The notes beneath the pieces are model-generated. The model worked only from the letters and a program-made list of their open reading frames with translations. It made no database searches and was not told the DNA's origin. This document shows positions 28,501 through 36,678 of a stretch of DNA of 64,000 nt, piece by piece. The position numbers were made by a program, and so were the translations under genes. Origin of the DNA: DATAZK01 sp963731205. Lineage in GTDB: Bacteria > Actinomycetota > Actinomycetes > Frankiales > Frankiaceae. The stretch spans positions 1,736,001-1,800,000 of the forward strand of contig CAVSUJ010000001.1 of assembly GCA_963731205.1 (NCBI GenBank). Direction: 5' to 3'. Each line of letters starts with the position of its first letter. Positions within the stretch are counted from its first letter, which is position 1.

Positions 28501-28959
28501 ACCCGAAAGCTGGACGCTCTGAAGGTGGCCAGCCCACTGTTCGCGTATTCGCTGGAAGCATGGTCGCTCGCCGAGGCCGGCCGTATCGAAGAGGCTCACG
28601 CCCTCCTCGACGCCGAAAACCCACCGGTTCTTCATGATTGGTCGGAGCTCACGGTGCTGGCGGTCGCGGCGCAAGCGGCCGTCGCCGCCGACCACCGGGT
28701 GCGAATGCACTGGTGCTACGAGCAGCTGCTGCCGTACTCGGGCTGGTTCGCCGTGGGCGGCAACTCACTCGTGCTCGGCCCGGTCGACTACTACCTGGCG
28801 CGGCTGGCGTACCGGATCGGCGACGCGCAGGCCGGCGAGGCGCACCGCCTGCGCGCCGAGGCGGACTGCCGCGAGACCGGGCTGCTCTGGTGGGCGGACC
28901 GGGTCGCGTCCGAGGCGCCCGACACCGAGACCACTAGCGAGCGACAAGTCGTTCGCTGA
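25588..28959 (+). CDS. SARP/BTAD-type transcriptional regulator with ATPase and TPR-like region
   Basis: 1123 aa. Residues 1-95 are an OmpR-like winged helix (GGPRQRSVLARLLIAGGDVV, then VDRLIDDLWNGEPPPRAVGS). The bacterial transcriptional activation domain (BTAD, about 100-245) follows, including HPLREGLWRLLALALYRTGR. An NTPase module has Walker A VSGESGIGKTFLAEAV near residue 313 and Walker B LLIVLDDLQWADAAS near 417. The C-terminal half is helical and TPR-like. No LuxR HTH is seen at the C-terminus. AfsR-type proteins of this build control secondary metabolism or stress genes; the target here is unknown. ATG 25588 has GGGAGG upstream. A 1096-aa open frame on the opposite strand is a GC artefact. 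Confidence 0.92.
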   Translation: MKFLVLGPLAAQGASGRLELGGPRQRSVLARLLIAGGDVVSVDRLIDDLWNGEPPPRAVGSLQAFVSNLRRTLEPGRAPRSPARRLVSSAPGYALRVGEDDEVDAGAFERLVGEGGRLLAQGRPTEAGVALDAALALWRGEAYADFADEPWAAPEVARLAEWRLVAREHRMAALLAAGQAAEAVPALETLAREHPLREGLWRLLALALYRTGRQADALDVLRQARELLADELGLDPTPAAVQLERQLLTQAPELDWTAPRETTSTVPVLAQLEQAHVADGPAAAPIGRAAPLQALLGAAGEALSGGVRVAIVSGESGIGKTFLAEAVSERLHAGGWRVAWGRCPEAEGVPALWPWQQVLAPLANAVTAPPDIAGRLANLLGTETAPAAESSDGAEARFRQHDAVARHLALATAKEPLLIVLDDLQWADAASLRLLLDVMALRRGGRILVIATLRVGEESPFLDDALGRLGREGALRLSLDGLDGDAIAELSAALGLALDASQVAQLAVRTAGNPFLLQESVKLAAAVGTGATEALLSGVPPTVRDVLQRRLSRLPEATRELLATAAVLGRDINPELICAVTFEPEEHVLDGLDLATVHGVLVESGQGRLRFTHDLIRETLESGLPPMRRTRLHARASEALEARDGDAAAIAYHALAAGPSESSRAIHFAYAAGVSARQRLAFDDAAEWFAKAIELARAQPEPDWAAIVGVQLELVQAQLDAGEWIAARETRAAAIRAADLTDDPELALRALVALDAPAAWTLHSYAEVDLEIARRTERALAGLPDADSELRCRMLGALAAELYDGSDDPRCDELSAAAVAMARRLGDPRLLAVALTHRYHAVNQPRYAAELVAVGQELVELGAQESLPAFELLGHEIVAMFRIQLFDIRGADAAAAASEPLLRRLSLRPAAAIHHVWHAMRLLADGRLEESEEAFVRSLVEHQALGLFGTEPLSEVVRAMLNVTRGRWDSATRKLDALKVASPLFAYSLEAWSLAEAGRIEEAHALLDAENPPVLHDWSELTVLAVAAQAAVAADHRVRMHWCYEQLLPYSGWFAVGGNSLVLGPVDYYLARLAYRIGDAQAGEAHRLRAEADCRETGLLWWADRVASEAPDTETTSERQVVR

Positions 28960-29014
28960 CGGCCTGCCTGAGGGTGTGGATGTCCCACCAGTCTCTCCCC
29001 GTCAGGAGCCCGCG

Positions 29015-29692
29015 ATGTACACCACAACCCCCACCACAACCCACGGTTTTTCGATCCCCGCCTCGGCGTTCGCCGGCCAAAGCCCGGAGCCGGACGTGAA
29101 GCTCTTCCTGCTGGCCCACCGCGCCTTCCGGCGCGAATTCGCCCGTCTTGCGGGGGCCGCAGCCAAGGCACCCGAGTACGGCCCCCGCAAGGACGCCATC
29201 GAGGAGCAGATCGCCACGATGGTGCGCAGCCTCCACCACCATCATCATGGGGAGGACGCGCGAATCTGGCCGCTGCTTCGCGAGCGCGACCCGGCCGCCG
29301 CCGTCGTCCTCGATGCCCTCGAAGCCGAGCACCAGGAGATCGATCCGCTCATCGACGCCGTCAGTGACAAGGCGACCCTCCTGAAGGTTCGGGCGCTCAG
29401 CCTGGAGAAGCTGTCACAGCACCTCAACCGTCACCTCGACCACGAGGAGGACTCAGCGCTACCCCTCATCCGCCGCCACTACACCGCGGCGGAATGGGAG
29501 GCCGACGGCAAGCTTCACCTCAAAAAGACGCGGGCCGATCTGCCGACGTTCGTCTGCATCATGTTCGACCACATGAACGAGAACGAGATCGCCGGCGCCA
29601 TGGCCGCCGCTCCGAAGATCATGGTCTGGATGTACAGGACCTCGTGGCGGCGCTCGTATGCCAAGCGTCGCCAATTGGTCTACGGATACTGA
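29015..29692 (+). CDS. Hemerythrin-like HHE-domain protein
   Basis: 225 aa. Two helical HHE-type metal-binding segments are visible: SLHHHHHGEDARIWPLL with the downstream EAEHQEID, and LNRHLDHEEDSALPLIRR. These would bind a di-iron centre for oxygen, NO or redox sensing. The C-terminus ends in a basic tail with several aromatics. ATG 29015 has AGGAG upstream. It follows the SARP regulator by 55 bp on the same strand, so the regulator may control it or be co-transcribed with it. An 11-bp stem terminator follows. Confidence 0.85.
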   Translation: MYTTTPTTTHGFSIPASAFAGQSPEPDVKLFLLAHRAFRREFARLAGAAAKAPEYGPRKDAIEEQIATMVRSLHHHHHGEDARIWPLLRERDPAAAVVLDALEAEHQEIDPLIDAVSDKATLLKVRALSLEKLSQHLNRHLDHEEDSALPLIRRHYTAAEWEADGKLHLKKTRADLPTFVCIMFDHMNENEIAGAMAAAPKIMVWMYRTSWRRSYAKRRQLVYGY

Positions 29693-29706
29693 TGATTCGT
29701 TGCGTG

Positions 29707-29742
29707 CCTCGGTCAGCCGGCCCTGTGGTCAGCTGACCGAGG
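29707..29742. terminator. Bidirectional hairpin between convergent hemerythrin and NTF2 genes
   Basis: CCTCGGTCAGC (29707-29717) pairs perfectly with GCTGACCGAGG (29732-29742) across 14 nt. It starts 15 bp after the hemerythrin stop and overlaps the last codons of the convergent gene. Confidence 0.6.
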
Positions 29743-30215
29743 ACGGCGCCGCCATCGTCGAGCCGTCAGCGCGCCAGTCGGTCGAGACGAACCGGTGCTG
29801 GATCAGCCACTGCTCCCCCACCGGTACGAACGTGTCGCGGTAGCGACCGTAGTGGTCGAGCCCGATCTCGGTGAAAACCGTGAAGTAGCAGGAGACTTTG
29901 GCCTGCTGCGGCGTGAGTTCGAGAAAGCGGATGTTGGCGATGTTGTGGCGGACGATGCGCTTGACTCCGGACGCTTGGGCGGCGGCCTTCATCGCGGCGC
30001 GGGCTTCCTCGCCGGAGCCGGAACCCCTTATGCCGCCGAGGAATTCGATGATCGCCGCCGCGTCCTTCGTAAGGCGCCTCGCCGCGGACCTCGAGCACGC
30101 CGTCCTCGGCGAAGGCATGCGTCAGATCCTCGAGCCGGTACGCGTCGCCCGACCAGTTGTAGAGCGCGATCGTGTCACGGATCCGCTCGCGGGCGACGAG
30201 CTCCCAGGGCTCCAC
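29729..30215 (-). CDS. SnoaL/NTF2-like protein, frameshifted
   Basis: About 160 aa once joined. The first part, from GTG 30215, reads MEPWELVARERIRDTIALYN and YRLEDLTHAFAEDGVLEVRG. Near 30050-30066 the frame changes and continues with AAIIEFLGGIRGSG through to QHRFVSTDWRADGS. The whole has the length and cone-fold pattern of the SnoaL/NTF2 superfamily (ketosteroid isomerase-like). GTG 30215 overlaps the stop of the upstream thioesterase-like gene by one base, so they form one operon. The indel lies in a GCCGCCGCG run. Confidence 0.75.
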
Positions 30216-31063
30216 TAGTCCACGACCCGGAAGGCGTAGGAGCCGGTGCTGATGACGCGTCCGTCTGCTCCCTCGTCGGTGAGCGTGAGACGAGCGCCGA
30301 CCGTTCCGTCCGTGCCCTCAAACGCTTCGCCGTCGGCCCGGAACGGGCCGTTCTTGCCGCGGGCCAGGAACATGACATGCGAGGAGATCCCCTGCAGCTT
30401 CTCGGTGCCGGCGAGGGCGGAGGCAAGGTCGAGCGCCGCCGTCTCGAGAAGAATGAACTGCGGCCCGATGTGCAGCGCCGCGTCGGGCGAGGCGAGCTCG
30501 ACGGCGAGCTCGGGCAGCGCCCAGTGTCCGTCGTCGCGCCGGCTCGCGCCGAACACCTGCCACAGCGGTGGCAGGTCGGGTGAGTCGACGACGTCGATGG
30601 ACTGGGTCTCCATCAGTTCCAAGCCTTCGGGCGGCACGCCGATCACGACGCCCTGCCCTTCGGTGAGCGCGAGCACGCGGCTGTGGTCGGCGGCGTCGAC
30701 GATCCGCGAACGGCTGTAGCTCATCTGCCGGCCGACCTTCAGCGTCTCGGACAGCACCTCGATGCGCTTCACGTCATGGCCCGGATCGAGGATCTGCGTC
30801 GAGTGGATGACGGGGTTCGGCACGGCCGTCAGATCGGTCATTCCGCCGCCTTCGGGCGAGGAGATGCCGAGAACCGCAAGCAGCAGGCCGCCGGTCGTGT
30901 TGCGCATGTCGTGGCGCAGGGTCACGGTGTCGTCGACCCCGCGGTCCATCGACGCGAACATGCGGCCGATGTAGCGGTAGCTGAGCAGGCCGCCCCATCG
31001 GCGTCGCAACTCTTCCGAGTAGGCCGCCTGATCGGCCGTGAGCTCCCGGATGTCTCGCAGCAC
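30215..31063 (-). CDS. Thioesterase/hotdog-fold family protein
   Basis: 282 aa from GTG 31063 with GGGAGG upstream. The N-terminal helix RRRWGGLLSYRYIGRM leads into a region with SYSRSRIVDAADHSRVLALT. The second half is a hotdog-like domain (LPELAVELASPDAALHIGPQ, then SSHVMFLARGKNGPFRADGE). The pattern fits double-hotdog thioesterase or acyl-CoA-binding proteins, and the catalytic residues cannot be named with certainty. It is coupled to the NTF2-like gene downstream. Confidence 0.65.
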   Translation of the reverse strand: MLRDIRELTADQAAYSEELRRRWGGLLSYRYIGRMFASMDRGVDDTVTLRHDMRNTTGGLLLAVLGISSPEGGGMTDLTAVPNPVIHSTQILDPGHDVKRIEVLSETLKVGRQMSYSRSRIVDAADHSRVLALTEGQGVVIGVPPEGLELMETQSIDVVDSPDLPPLWQVFGASRRDDGHWALPELAVELASPDAALHIGPQFILLETAALDLASALAGTEKLQGISSHVMFLARGKNGPFRADGEAFEGTDGTVGARLTLTDEGADGRVISTGSYAFRVVD

Positions 31064-31162
31064 TGCGCCTCCCGTTTGACTCCCCGTGTCGGGATCTCTG
31101 TCTACACCGGCCGCGATCGGGCCTCGCCAGCGCCAGGTGACCTGGCACTACGCTGATCCGTC

Positions 31163-31512
31163 GTGGCCGACGCCGATGACGTTCGACGCCTCGCCCTGTC
31201 CTTGGCCAACGTCGAGGAGAACCCAGCGACGGCTTCGACTTCCGCGTTTTCGGTCGGGGCTTCATCTGGTCCTATCCGGAGCGCGTCCCCGGCCAGCGGC
31301 GCACGATCCGCACCGACATCGCCGTGCTCTACGTCGGCGACGAGGCCGAGAAGCAGGCCCTCCTGCTCGGCGAGCCCGACCTGTTCTTCACCGCGCCGGG
31401 GTACGCCGGCTGGCCGCTGGTCATGGTCCGGCTCGAGCTCGTCGGCGTGCGCCGCCTCCGCGAACTGATCACCGACGCCTGGCGGCTGCGCGCCGGCGAC
31501 GCGCCTGGGTAA
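31163..31512 (+). CDS. MmcQ/YjbR-family protein, frameshifted
   Basis: The start (GTG 31163) reads ADADDVRRLALSLANVEE. An indel near 31215-31228 shifts the frame, and the rest reads SDGFDFRVFGRGFIWSYPER, then VLYVGDEAEKQALLLGEPDL and LRELITDAWRLRA to the stop at 31512. Together these make the roughly 115-aa MmcQ/YjbR fold, a small DNA-binding-like domain of uncertain function common in actinobacteria. It stands alone ahead of tRNA-Gly. Confidence 0.75.
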
Positions 31513-31591
31513 CTGCTTCCGACCTTGCCCGTCGACCGGGTACCTTTGTCACGGATCACGAGCGGGACGCCATCGTTCCGGTCGCCGTTCC

Positions 31592-31662
31592 GCGGGCGTA
31601 GCTCAATGGCAGAGCCCCAGCCTTCCAAGCTGGCCATGCCGGTTCGATCCCGGTCGCCCGCT
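31592..31662 (+). tRNA. tRNA-Gly (anticodon UCC)
   Basis: The acceptor stem is GCGGGCG (31592-31598) with CGCCCGC (31655-31661). The anticodon arm is CCAGC-CTTCCAA-GCTGG, giving anticodon TCC. The T arm is CCGG-TTCGATC-CCGG. A full CCA is not encoded. It marks the boundary between mostly core genes to the left and accessory genes to the right. Confidence 0.96.
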
Positions 31663-32112
31663 CCGGTGATATGCGCAGCTCACGTGGCATTTCAGTCCAG
31701 CGGCACTCCGGCAGCCAGTCCGAGGTTTCGGCTTCCTGTGCCCCTCGAAGGACACGTGCATCCGGATGCAACATCACGCTGGTCGTGTTGGGGGTGATAG
31801 GCGCCTGACCGTCCGTGAGCCACCGGGAGATGGCGGCGTCCCCTCGAGTCGAACGATGCAATCGTGCTGGGACACCTCGGCTGGAGATAGGTGGACGACC
31901 GTAGCCGGGCGCCGACTCAGGTATGGCTCCAGCGCCGAAACAGCGTTACCGGGGTGGCCCTTTTCTCCTGCGAATTGACCGACCCGGCCGATCGCCGCCC
32001 TCGAGCTCAAGCAAGAGTGCTGCCTCACGATCATGCGTGGAACTCACGGAACTACCATGCAGGTCGTGCAAGCACGAAGCACAAGCCCGACGAAGCGAGA
32101 GGCTTACCCCTG
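31663..32112. other. 450-bp stretch without a recognisable gene
   Basis: No open frame here resembles a known protein; the longest ones lack a ribosome-binding site and conserved motifs. A perfect 14-bp palindrome TGCATCCGGATGCA lies at 31757-31770 and could be a regulator site. No repeat of the tRNA-Gly 3' end was found downstream, so there is no visible attachment-site pair. Confidence 0.5.
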
Positions 32113-32460
32113 ATGCCGCGCTTCCATCACGCCAACCTCGGCGTCCCGCCAGGACTCGATCAGGCAGAGGGCGCGTTTCTGGTCGATGTCCTCGGCTACC
32201 GGAAGATGGCAGTCCCTCCCGACCTCGCGGACCGTGCCCGCTGGTACGAAGCCGACGACGGCAGCCAGATCCACCTGAGCATCGACCCGGAGCACCGCGG
32301 CGCGGCCATGGCCCACACCGCGATCGAGATGAACGAGGCGATCGAAAGCCGCCTCGACAGCGCGGGTATCAGCTACCGGGCATATGAGCGCGCCGGCCTA
32401 CGGGTGATCTTGTGCGACGACCCTGCCGGCAACCGCTGGGAGCTTCGCCGCTCCATCTGA
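32113..32460 (+). CDS. VOC-family (glyoxalase/bleomycin-resistance fold) protein
   Basis: 115 aa. The beta-alpha-beta-beta-beta pattern of the vicinal oxygen chelate fold is present: HHANLGVPPGLDQAEGAFLV, YEADDGSQIHLSIDPEHRG and VILCDDPAGNRWELRR. Possible metal ligands are the N-terminal His, the central His and the C-terminal Glu. The substrate is unknown. The ATG at 32113 was chosen because upstream in-frame sequence has no homology and falls in non-coding DNA. Confidence 0.75.
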   Translation: MPRFHHANLGVPPGLDQAEGAFLVDVLGYRKMAVPPDLADRARWYEADDGSQIHLSIDPEHRGAAMAHTAIEMNEAIESRLDSAGISYRAYERAGLRVILCDDPAGNRWELRRSI

Positions 32461-32849
32461 GGGCCAGCAGCCCAGCAGCGGAAGTCACAGCAAGGCGCAA
32501 CGCCTGCCCGGACAAATGAGAACCGTCTGCGGTGAGTCACGTCTGCCAGCGATTAGGTGTTCGCCAACCTTCCATGGCTACATGCTGACGACGCGATTGA
32601 TCCCGCAATGCGGCTTTGGCTCCCCAGGGCGGCCTTCACCGGTGACTCGTCGCTCATAACAACTGAATTACGGCCCTGCGGCATCTCCGTCCCGCGATCA
32701 AGAGTGTGCTGTACGTTCCCGCTGCAATTCATGGAGAGCGCCGGCGAGCCGCACGATCCCCAGAGGCGAAAGCTAGCGCTGCTACGGATGCGAACCAGCC
32801 GGATAGCCGGCCGGCCACAAAGGGCAACGATGCCCGACATGGAGGCACG
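32461..32849. other. Upstream region of the first substrate-binding protein gene
   Basis: 389 bp with no supported gene. It includes the ribosome-binding site GGAGG (32841-32845) of the lipoprotein gene at its right end. No clear inverted repeats or promoter boxes stand out. Confidence 0.4.
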
Positions 32850-34184
32850 ATGAGAAACAGAAGGACGGCGTTGGTGGCGCTGGGCGCCTCCTTAGCGCTG
32901 GTGCTCGCCGCCTGCGGCAGTAGCTCCAAGGGCAAGTCGACAAACACCACACCCAGCAGCTCGGGCGCGTCGAGCAGCGGAGGCGGCGGCGGTGCCGGTA
33001 ACAATGCGGACCCGAGCTCAGGTTTCACGGCAAACTCCATCACCATCGAGGGTGACGTCGACAAGACCAGTGCTTCCGGTCAGTCCGAGGCTCTCGCCGA
33101 GCTCGGTGCCAAGGCGCGTTTCGCCCGGGCAAACGCCGAAGGTGGCGTCAACGGCCGCAAGATCAACTACCTTGGCTCGGCTGACAACAAGCTCGACCCG
33201 TCCCAGGACCTCCCGACGGTGAAGAAGATCGTCGAGCAGGACAAGGCGTTTGCCATCGTGCCGATGGTCAGCCCGGTGCTCGCTGCTGGTGGTACCTACC
33301 TGGTGAACAACAAGGTCCCGTTCTTCGGCTGGGGCATCACGCCGGCCTTCTGCAACAACACGGTCGGCTTCGGCTACACCGGTTGTCTGGTCCCGACCAC
33401 CAAGACCGACGAGGTCTCCACCGCCTCCGCAGGTCTGGTCGAGAAGCTGCTCGGCATCAAGGACGGCACCGGCAAGACGGTCGCGCTGATCTCTGAGGAC
33501 GACGTTTCCGGCCAGTTCGGTATCAAGGTCATCCAGGCCGCGTTCGTTGCTGACCACTGGAAGGTCACCTACTCCCAGTCGAAGCTGCCCTCGACCAGCC
33601 CGACGACCGACTTCACGCCCTATTCGCAGGCCATTCTCACGTCCAACGGCGGCAAGGCTCCTGACGTCATGTTCCACGTCACGACCGTGCCGAACGCCGA
33701 GGGCCTGACCAAGGCGCTGACGCAGGCGGGCTTCAAGGGCATCCAGATGAACGCCGTCACCTACGACCCGGCGTTCCTGTCCGGTTCCGCCGGCGCCAGC
33801 CTGGACAAGGAATACGTCTTCATCCAGTACGGAGACTTCCAGACCAAGTCTGCTGCCAACGACCAGATGCTGAAGGACGTTCAGGCAGTGCAGCCCAGCC
33901 AGAAGGAGCTGACGCAGGACATCGCGATCGGGTACTACTCGGCCGACATCTTCCTGCACAACCTGCAGAAGGCCGGTAAGAACCTGAGCAGGGCGGGCTT
34001 CCTGACCACCGCGAACGACGGGTCCACTTATCAGGTGGCCGGCGGTATCGGACCGATCTCGTTCCCGGCCAACCACCAGAACTCGGTTGCCTGTGGCTCG
34101 CTGGTGCAGATCGACAGTGGCAAGTACGTCTCCAAGGTGCCGCTGACCTGCTTCAAGAACGTTCCCCTTTCTGTCCTTGGGTGA
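32850..34184 (+). CDS. ABC transporter substrate-binding lipoprotein, branched-chain amino acid/amide type
   Basis: 444 aa. The lipoprotein signal is clear: basic MRNRRTA, a hydrophobic core and the lipobox LVLAACGSS with Cys at about residue 22. A Ser/Gly/Thr-rich linker follows, then a periplasmic-binding-protein type I fold with FARANAEGGVNGRKINYLGS, the hallmark of the Leu/Ile/Val/amide-urea group. Four further cysteines may form disulphides. No permease or ATPase genes are adjacent. ATG 32850 has GGAGG nearby. A 16-bp perfect stem terminator follows. Confidence 0.9.
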   Translation: MRNRRTALVALGASLALVLAACGSSSKGKSTNTTPSSSGASSSGGGGGAGNNADPSSGFTANSITIEGDVDKTSASGQSEALAELGAKARFARANAEGGVNGRKINYLGSADNKLDPSQDLPTVKKIVEQDKAFAIVPMVSPVLAAGGTYLVNNKVPFFGWGITPAFCNNTVGFGYTGCLVPTTKTDEVSTASAGLVEKLLGIKDGTGKTVALISEDDVSGQFGIKVIQAAFVADHWKVTYSQSKLPSTSPTTDFTPYSQAILTSNGGKAPDVMFHVTTVPNAEGLTKALTQAGFKGIQMNAVTYDPAFLSGSAGASLDKEYVFIQYGDFQTKSAANDQMLKDVQAVQPSQKELTQDIAIGYYSADIFLHNLQKAGKNLSRAGFLTTANDGSTYQVAGGIGPISFPANHQNSVACGSLVQIDSGKYVSKVPLTCFKNVPLSVLG

Positions 34185-34205
34185 CCGCTCGCAGTACTAG
34201 CTACA

Positions 34206-34241
34206 CAAGCCGCCGGCCGGGTCTTCCCGGCCGGCGGCTTG
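34206..34241 (+). terminator. Strong hairpin terminator after the first substrate-binding protein
   Basis: CAAGCCGCCGGCCGGG (34206-34221) pairs perfectly over 16 bp with CCCGGCCGGCGGCTTG (34226-34241) across a TCTT loop. It lies 21 bp after the stop codon. Confidence 0.85.
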
Positions 34242-34737
34242 GTTCCAGGATCATTGACCACTCTCGCTGGTGTCCGCCTGACGCGCGTCGCCTGCCTGCC
34301 GCAGTGGGAGCGCCGCCGCCGGCTGCCGACGCTCGAGCTTGCGTTCCAGCCGACGCCTTCGGGCCTCTCGCGACGCGAACCAAACCGGCCTACAGTGCCG
34401 ACGAGTCCCCCGCTGCGCCCATCGCAGCGGGGACTCGCTGATGCGCTATTCATCCTTTGTTCCAGGCAAAGCGACGCCCTCGCAGGGCTGCTGGACCTCA
34501 CGGCCGTCATCGCGCTCATGGTCACTTCAAAGGTCCGGATGCCGGATCCGTCGCCGATGTCAGCTTGACGACGGCGGTGGTCCCACCGAGGACCCGAACA
34601 CGATCATCGCGCCGCGCGAATGTGGCGATGCCAGTAACGCATCCAAAAGGCCCTGGCGGGCGGGAGGTTTCACCTGACGCCGCCCCGGCCGTCCTTCTTG
34701 CCGGTCACGCGAAGACGAGACGAGACGGCGAGCCCGC
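34242..34737. other. Non-coding stretch with a second stable hairpin
   Basis: About 500 bp with no supported gene. A stem with one bulged base lies at 34402-34437: CGAGTCCCC plus GCTGCG on the left (34402-34417) and CGCAGCGGGGACTCG on the right (34423-34437), across a 5-nt loop. It is not next to any gene end, so it may belong to an unannotated RNA or a lost gene. Confidence 0.45.
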
Positions 34738-35616
34738 TCATGTCGCCGGTAGTGCCCATGCGTGCGCGAGCACCGATGTGCACCAGTCGCTGAATGTGGT
34801 TCCGTCGCGTCCCGCACGCGCCGGCGGGTAGACGCCGGCCGCTTGCGCCCTTGCCATTTCGACCATGCCATCGACGATGGCCGGGCTCGCCCCGAGCGAC
34901 TCGTACTGGGCGCGGTACTCGCCGATCGTGGCCTGGCGGTAGGTGACCGGTTGCCGAAGCGCGTCGGACAGGATCTGGGCCATCTCGCGGGGCGTGTGGT
35001 CGACGGGCTCGCGTACCGCAACGTCCTCCTGGCCGCCCCATGTGGAGTCAGCGAGGAAACCGACGGCCGCGCGAGCAACGTCGATGGTTGCCACCGCCGC
35101 GAGCGGTGCGTCGGGGGCGGCGGTGAGCACGAAAATCCCTTGATCCCTGAGCAGGCCGACCTGGTGCAGCAGGTTCTCCATGAAGAAGGGCGGTTGCAAC
35201 GAGCGGTAGGCGGCGCCGCTTGACTCGAGCAGCTCGTCCATAGCCCACGCCGCGGACAAGAGCCCCGCCGGACCGGGGAAGCCGCGGCCGAGCGAGGAGA
35301 CAGCGACGAGGCGGGGTACGCCGTGTGCCCGGACCGCCTCGGCGACAGGGCGCGCGAAGCCCAGGTAGTGCCCGGTCACATCGGGCGCCTTGAAGTCGGG
35401 AGGCACCAGCATGAACAGCGCATCGGCGCCCCTGAGCGCGACCTCGAGCACGGCGGGGTCGGCGTGGGAGCCGACGACTATCTCTGCATCTTCGCGGAGC
35501 GCGTCGGGCAGGCGAGAAGGGTCACGGGCGACCAACCGCAGTGGTGCCCCGGCGGCGTGAAGGGACTCGGCGACGGCGGAGCCGATCGTGCCGGTAGGAG
35601 TCGTGATGACAATCAT
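34738..35616 (-). CDS. NmrA-like NAD(P)-binding protein
   Basis: 292 aa atypical short-chain dehydrogenase. The Rossmann motif is MIVITTPTGTIGSAVAESL, a GxxGxxG variant. The fold continues with GADALFMLVPPDFKAPD and the NmrA-type strand LVAVSSLGRGFPGPAG. There is no YxxxK, so it may be a redox sensor or azoreductase-like quinone reductase rather than a classical dehydrogenase. It is divergent from a LysR gene, which probably regulates it. Confidence 0.85.
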   Translation of the reverse strand: MIVITTPTGTIGSAVAESLHAAGAPLRLVARDPSRLPDALREDAEIVVGSHADPAVLEVALRGADALFMLVPPDFKAPDVTGHYLGFARPVAEAVRAHGVPRLVAVSSLGRGFPGPAGLLSAAWAMDELLESSGAAYRSLQPPFFMENLLHQVGLLRDQGIFVLTAAPDAPLAAVATIDVARAAVGFLADSTWGGQEDVAVREPVDHTPREMAQILSDALRQPVTYRQATIGEYRAQYESLGASPAIVDGMVEMARAQAAGVYPPARAGRDGTTFSDWCTSVLAHAWALPAT

Positions 35617-35656
35617 GGGTTGATGCTCACGAACAGGCCGTGCGCAGAGAAGGACC

Positions 35657-35679
35657 GGTTAGTGGGGCGATCATTAACC
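35657..35679. promoter_or_regulatory. Candidate LysR operator between NmrA-like and LysR genes
   Basis: GGTTA (35657-35661) and TAACC (35675-35679) form an inverted repeat with a 13-bp spacer in the 70-bp intergenic region. This is the form expected of a LysR-type binding site, and the site would overlap both divergent promoters. Confidence 0.45.
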
Positions 35680-35686
35680 TCGAGGC

Positions 35687-36580
35687 ATGAATCGCGTGGA
35701 GTCTCGGCAGCTGCGCTACTTCGTGGCCGTCGCCGAGGAGCTCAACTTCACGCGAGCGGCGGAGCGGCTCCGTATTGCCTCACCGGCCCTGTCGAGGGCG
35801 ATCTCGGGTCTCGAGGCGGAACTCGGTGTGCAGCTGCTCGAGCGCTCTACCCGCCGCGTCTGCCTCACCGAGGCGGGAGCTGCGCTACTCACGGACGCGC
35901 GGGCGGCGCTCCTTGCGCTCGACGCCGCAGCCGAGCGCGCGCGGCGGGCCGCGGGGGTCACCGGCGGCACACTCGTGCTCGCGGTCAAGGCCGACATCGA
36001 GGGCGGACTGCTCGAGGACGTGCTCCACGCGTACCGCATCGAGAAAGCGGCCATCCCGATCGAGGTCGTTTTCACCGGCTGGCGCGAACAGCCGGGACTA
36101 CTGCGCAGCGGGGAGGCCGATGTGGCGATCATCATCGAGCCGTTCGATCACGACGGGGTGGACACCGAGCCGCTGCTGAGTGAACCGCAAGTGCTGGCGC
36201 TGCCGACCGGGCACCCACTCGCCGAGCGGCCCGGGCTGCGCGTCGCTGACATCGAGGCGGATCACGAGCAGCTAGGTCCCGGCACCCATGTCTACGTCCG
36301 ACACGGCGCGCAACGCCCGCGGTTCGCAGACATGGTGCAAATGCTGCGCCAGATCGAGCTCGGACGGATGATTGCTCTGCTTCCCGTCTCGGTTGCCGAA
36401 CGTAACGCCCGGCCGCAATTGACGTGGCGCTCGGTCGAAGACGCGCCGCCGGCCGACTTCGCGGTGGCGTGGCCGCAGAGCTCTCAGTCGCTCGCGGTCG
36501 CCGCGTTCGTGCGGATCGCCGTCGCGGTCTCGACAACGGGTCACACCCGCCGGGTGACTGACGCCAAGCCGACCACCTGA
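35687..36580 (+). CDS. LysR-family transcriptional regulator
   Basis: 297 aa. The N-terminal winged helix-turn-helix is typical: RQLRYFVAVAEELNFTRAAE and then SPALSRAISGLEAELGVQLL. The C-terminal effector domain is of type 2 PBP fold. Start ATG 35687. It is transcribed away from the NmrA-like gene and, by the usual rule for this family, probably controls it and itself. The effector is unknown. Confidence 0.93.
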   Translation: MNRVESRQLRYFVAVAEELNFTRAAERLRIASPALSRAISGLEAELGVQLLERSTRRVCLTEAGAALLTDARAALLALDAAAERARRAAGVTGGTLVLAVKADIEGGLLEDVLHAYRIEKAAIPIEVVFTGWREQPGLLRSGEADVAIIIEPFDHDGVDTEPLLSEPQVLALPTGHPLAERPGLRVADIEADHEQLGPGTHVYVRHGAQRPRFADMVQMLRQIELGRMIALLPVSVAERNARPQLTWRSVEDAPPADFAVAWPQSSQSLAVAAFVRIAVAVSTTGHTRRVTDAKPTT

Positions 36581-36678
36581 CCTGACCGTCACAGCAGCTG
36601 CGAAACACCCCCGTCGGCGGGCAACGTCCGGTCCAAAACGGCGGAGTCGATCTGACGAGAGCAGTGTTTGGTGCGCGT

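Noticed and set aside
25420..28710. 1096-aa open frame antisense to the SARP-type regulator
   Set aside because: It mirrors the coding strand's codon bias in GC-rich DNA, has no domain similarity or ribosome-binding site, and the sense frame carries clear SARP, BTAD and ATPase motifs.
31592..31662. tRNA-Gly as an active attachment site of a genomic island
   Set aside because: No integrase gene and no second copy of the tRNA 3' end were seen in the window.
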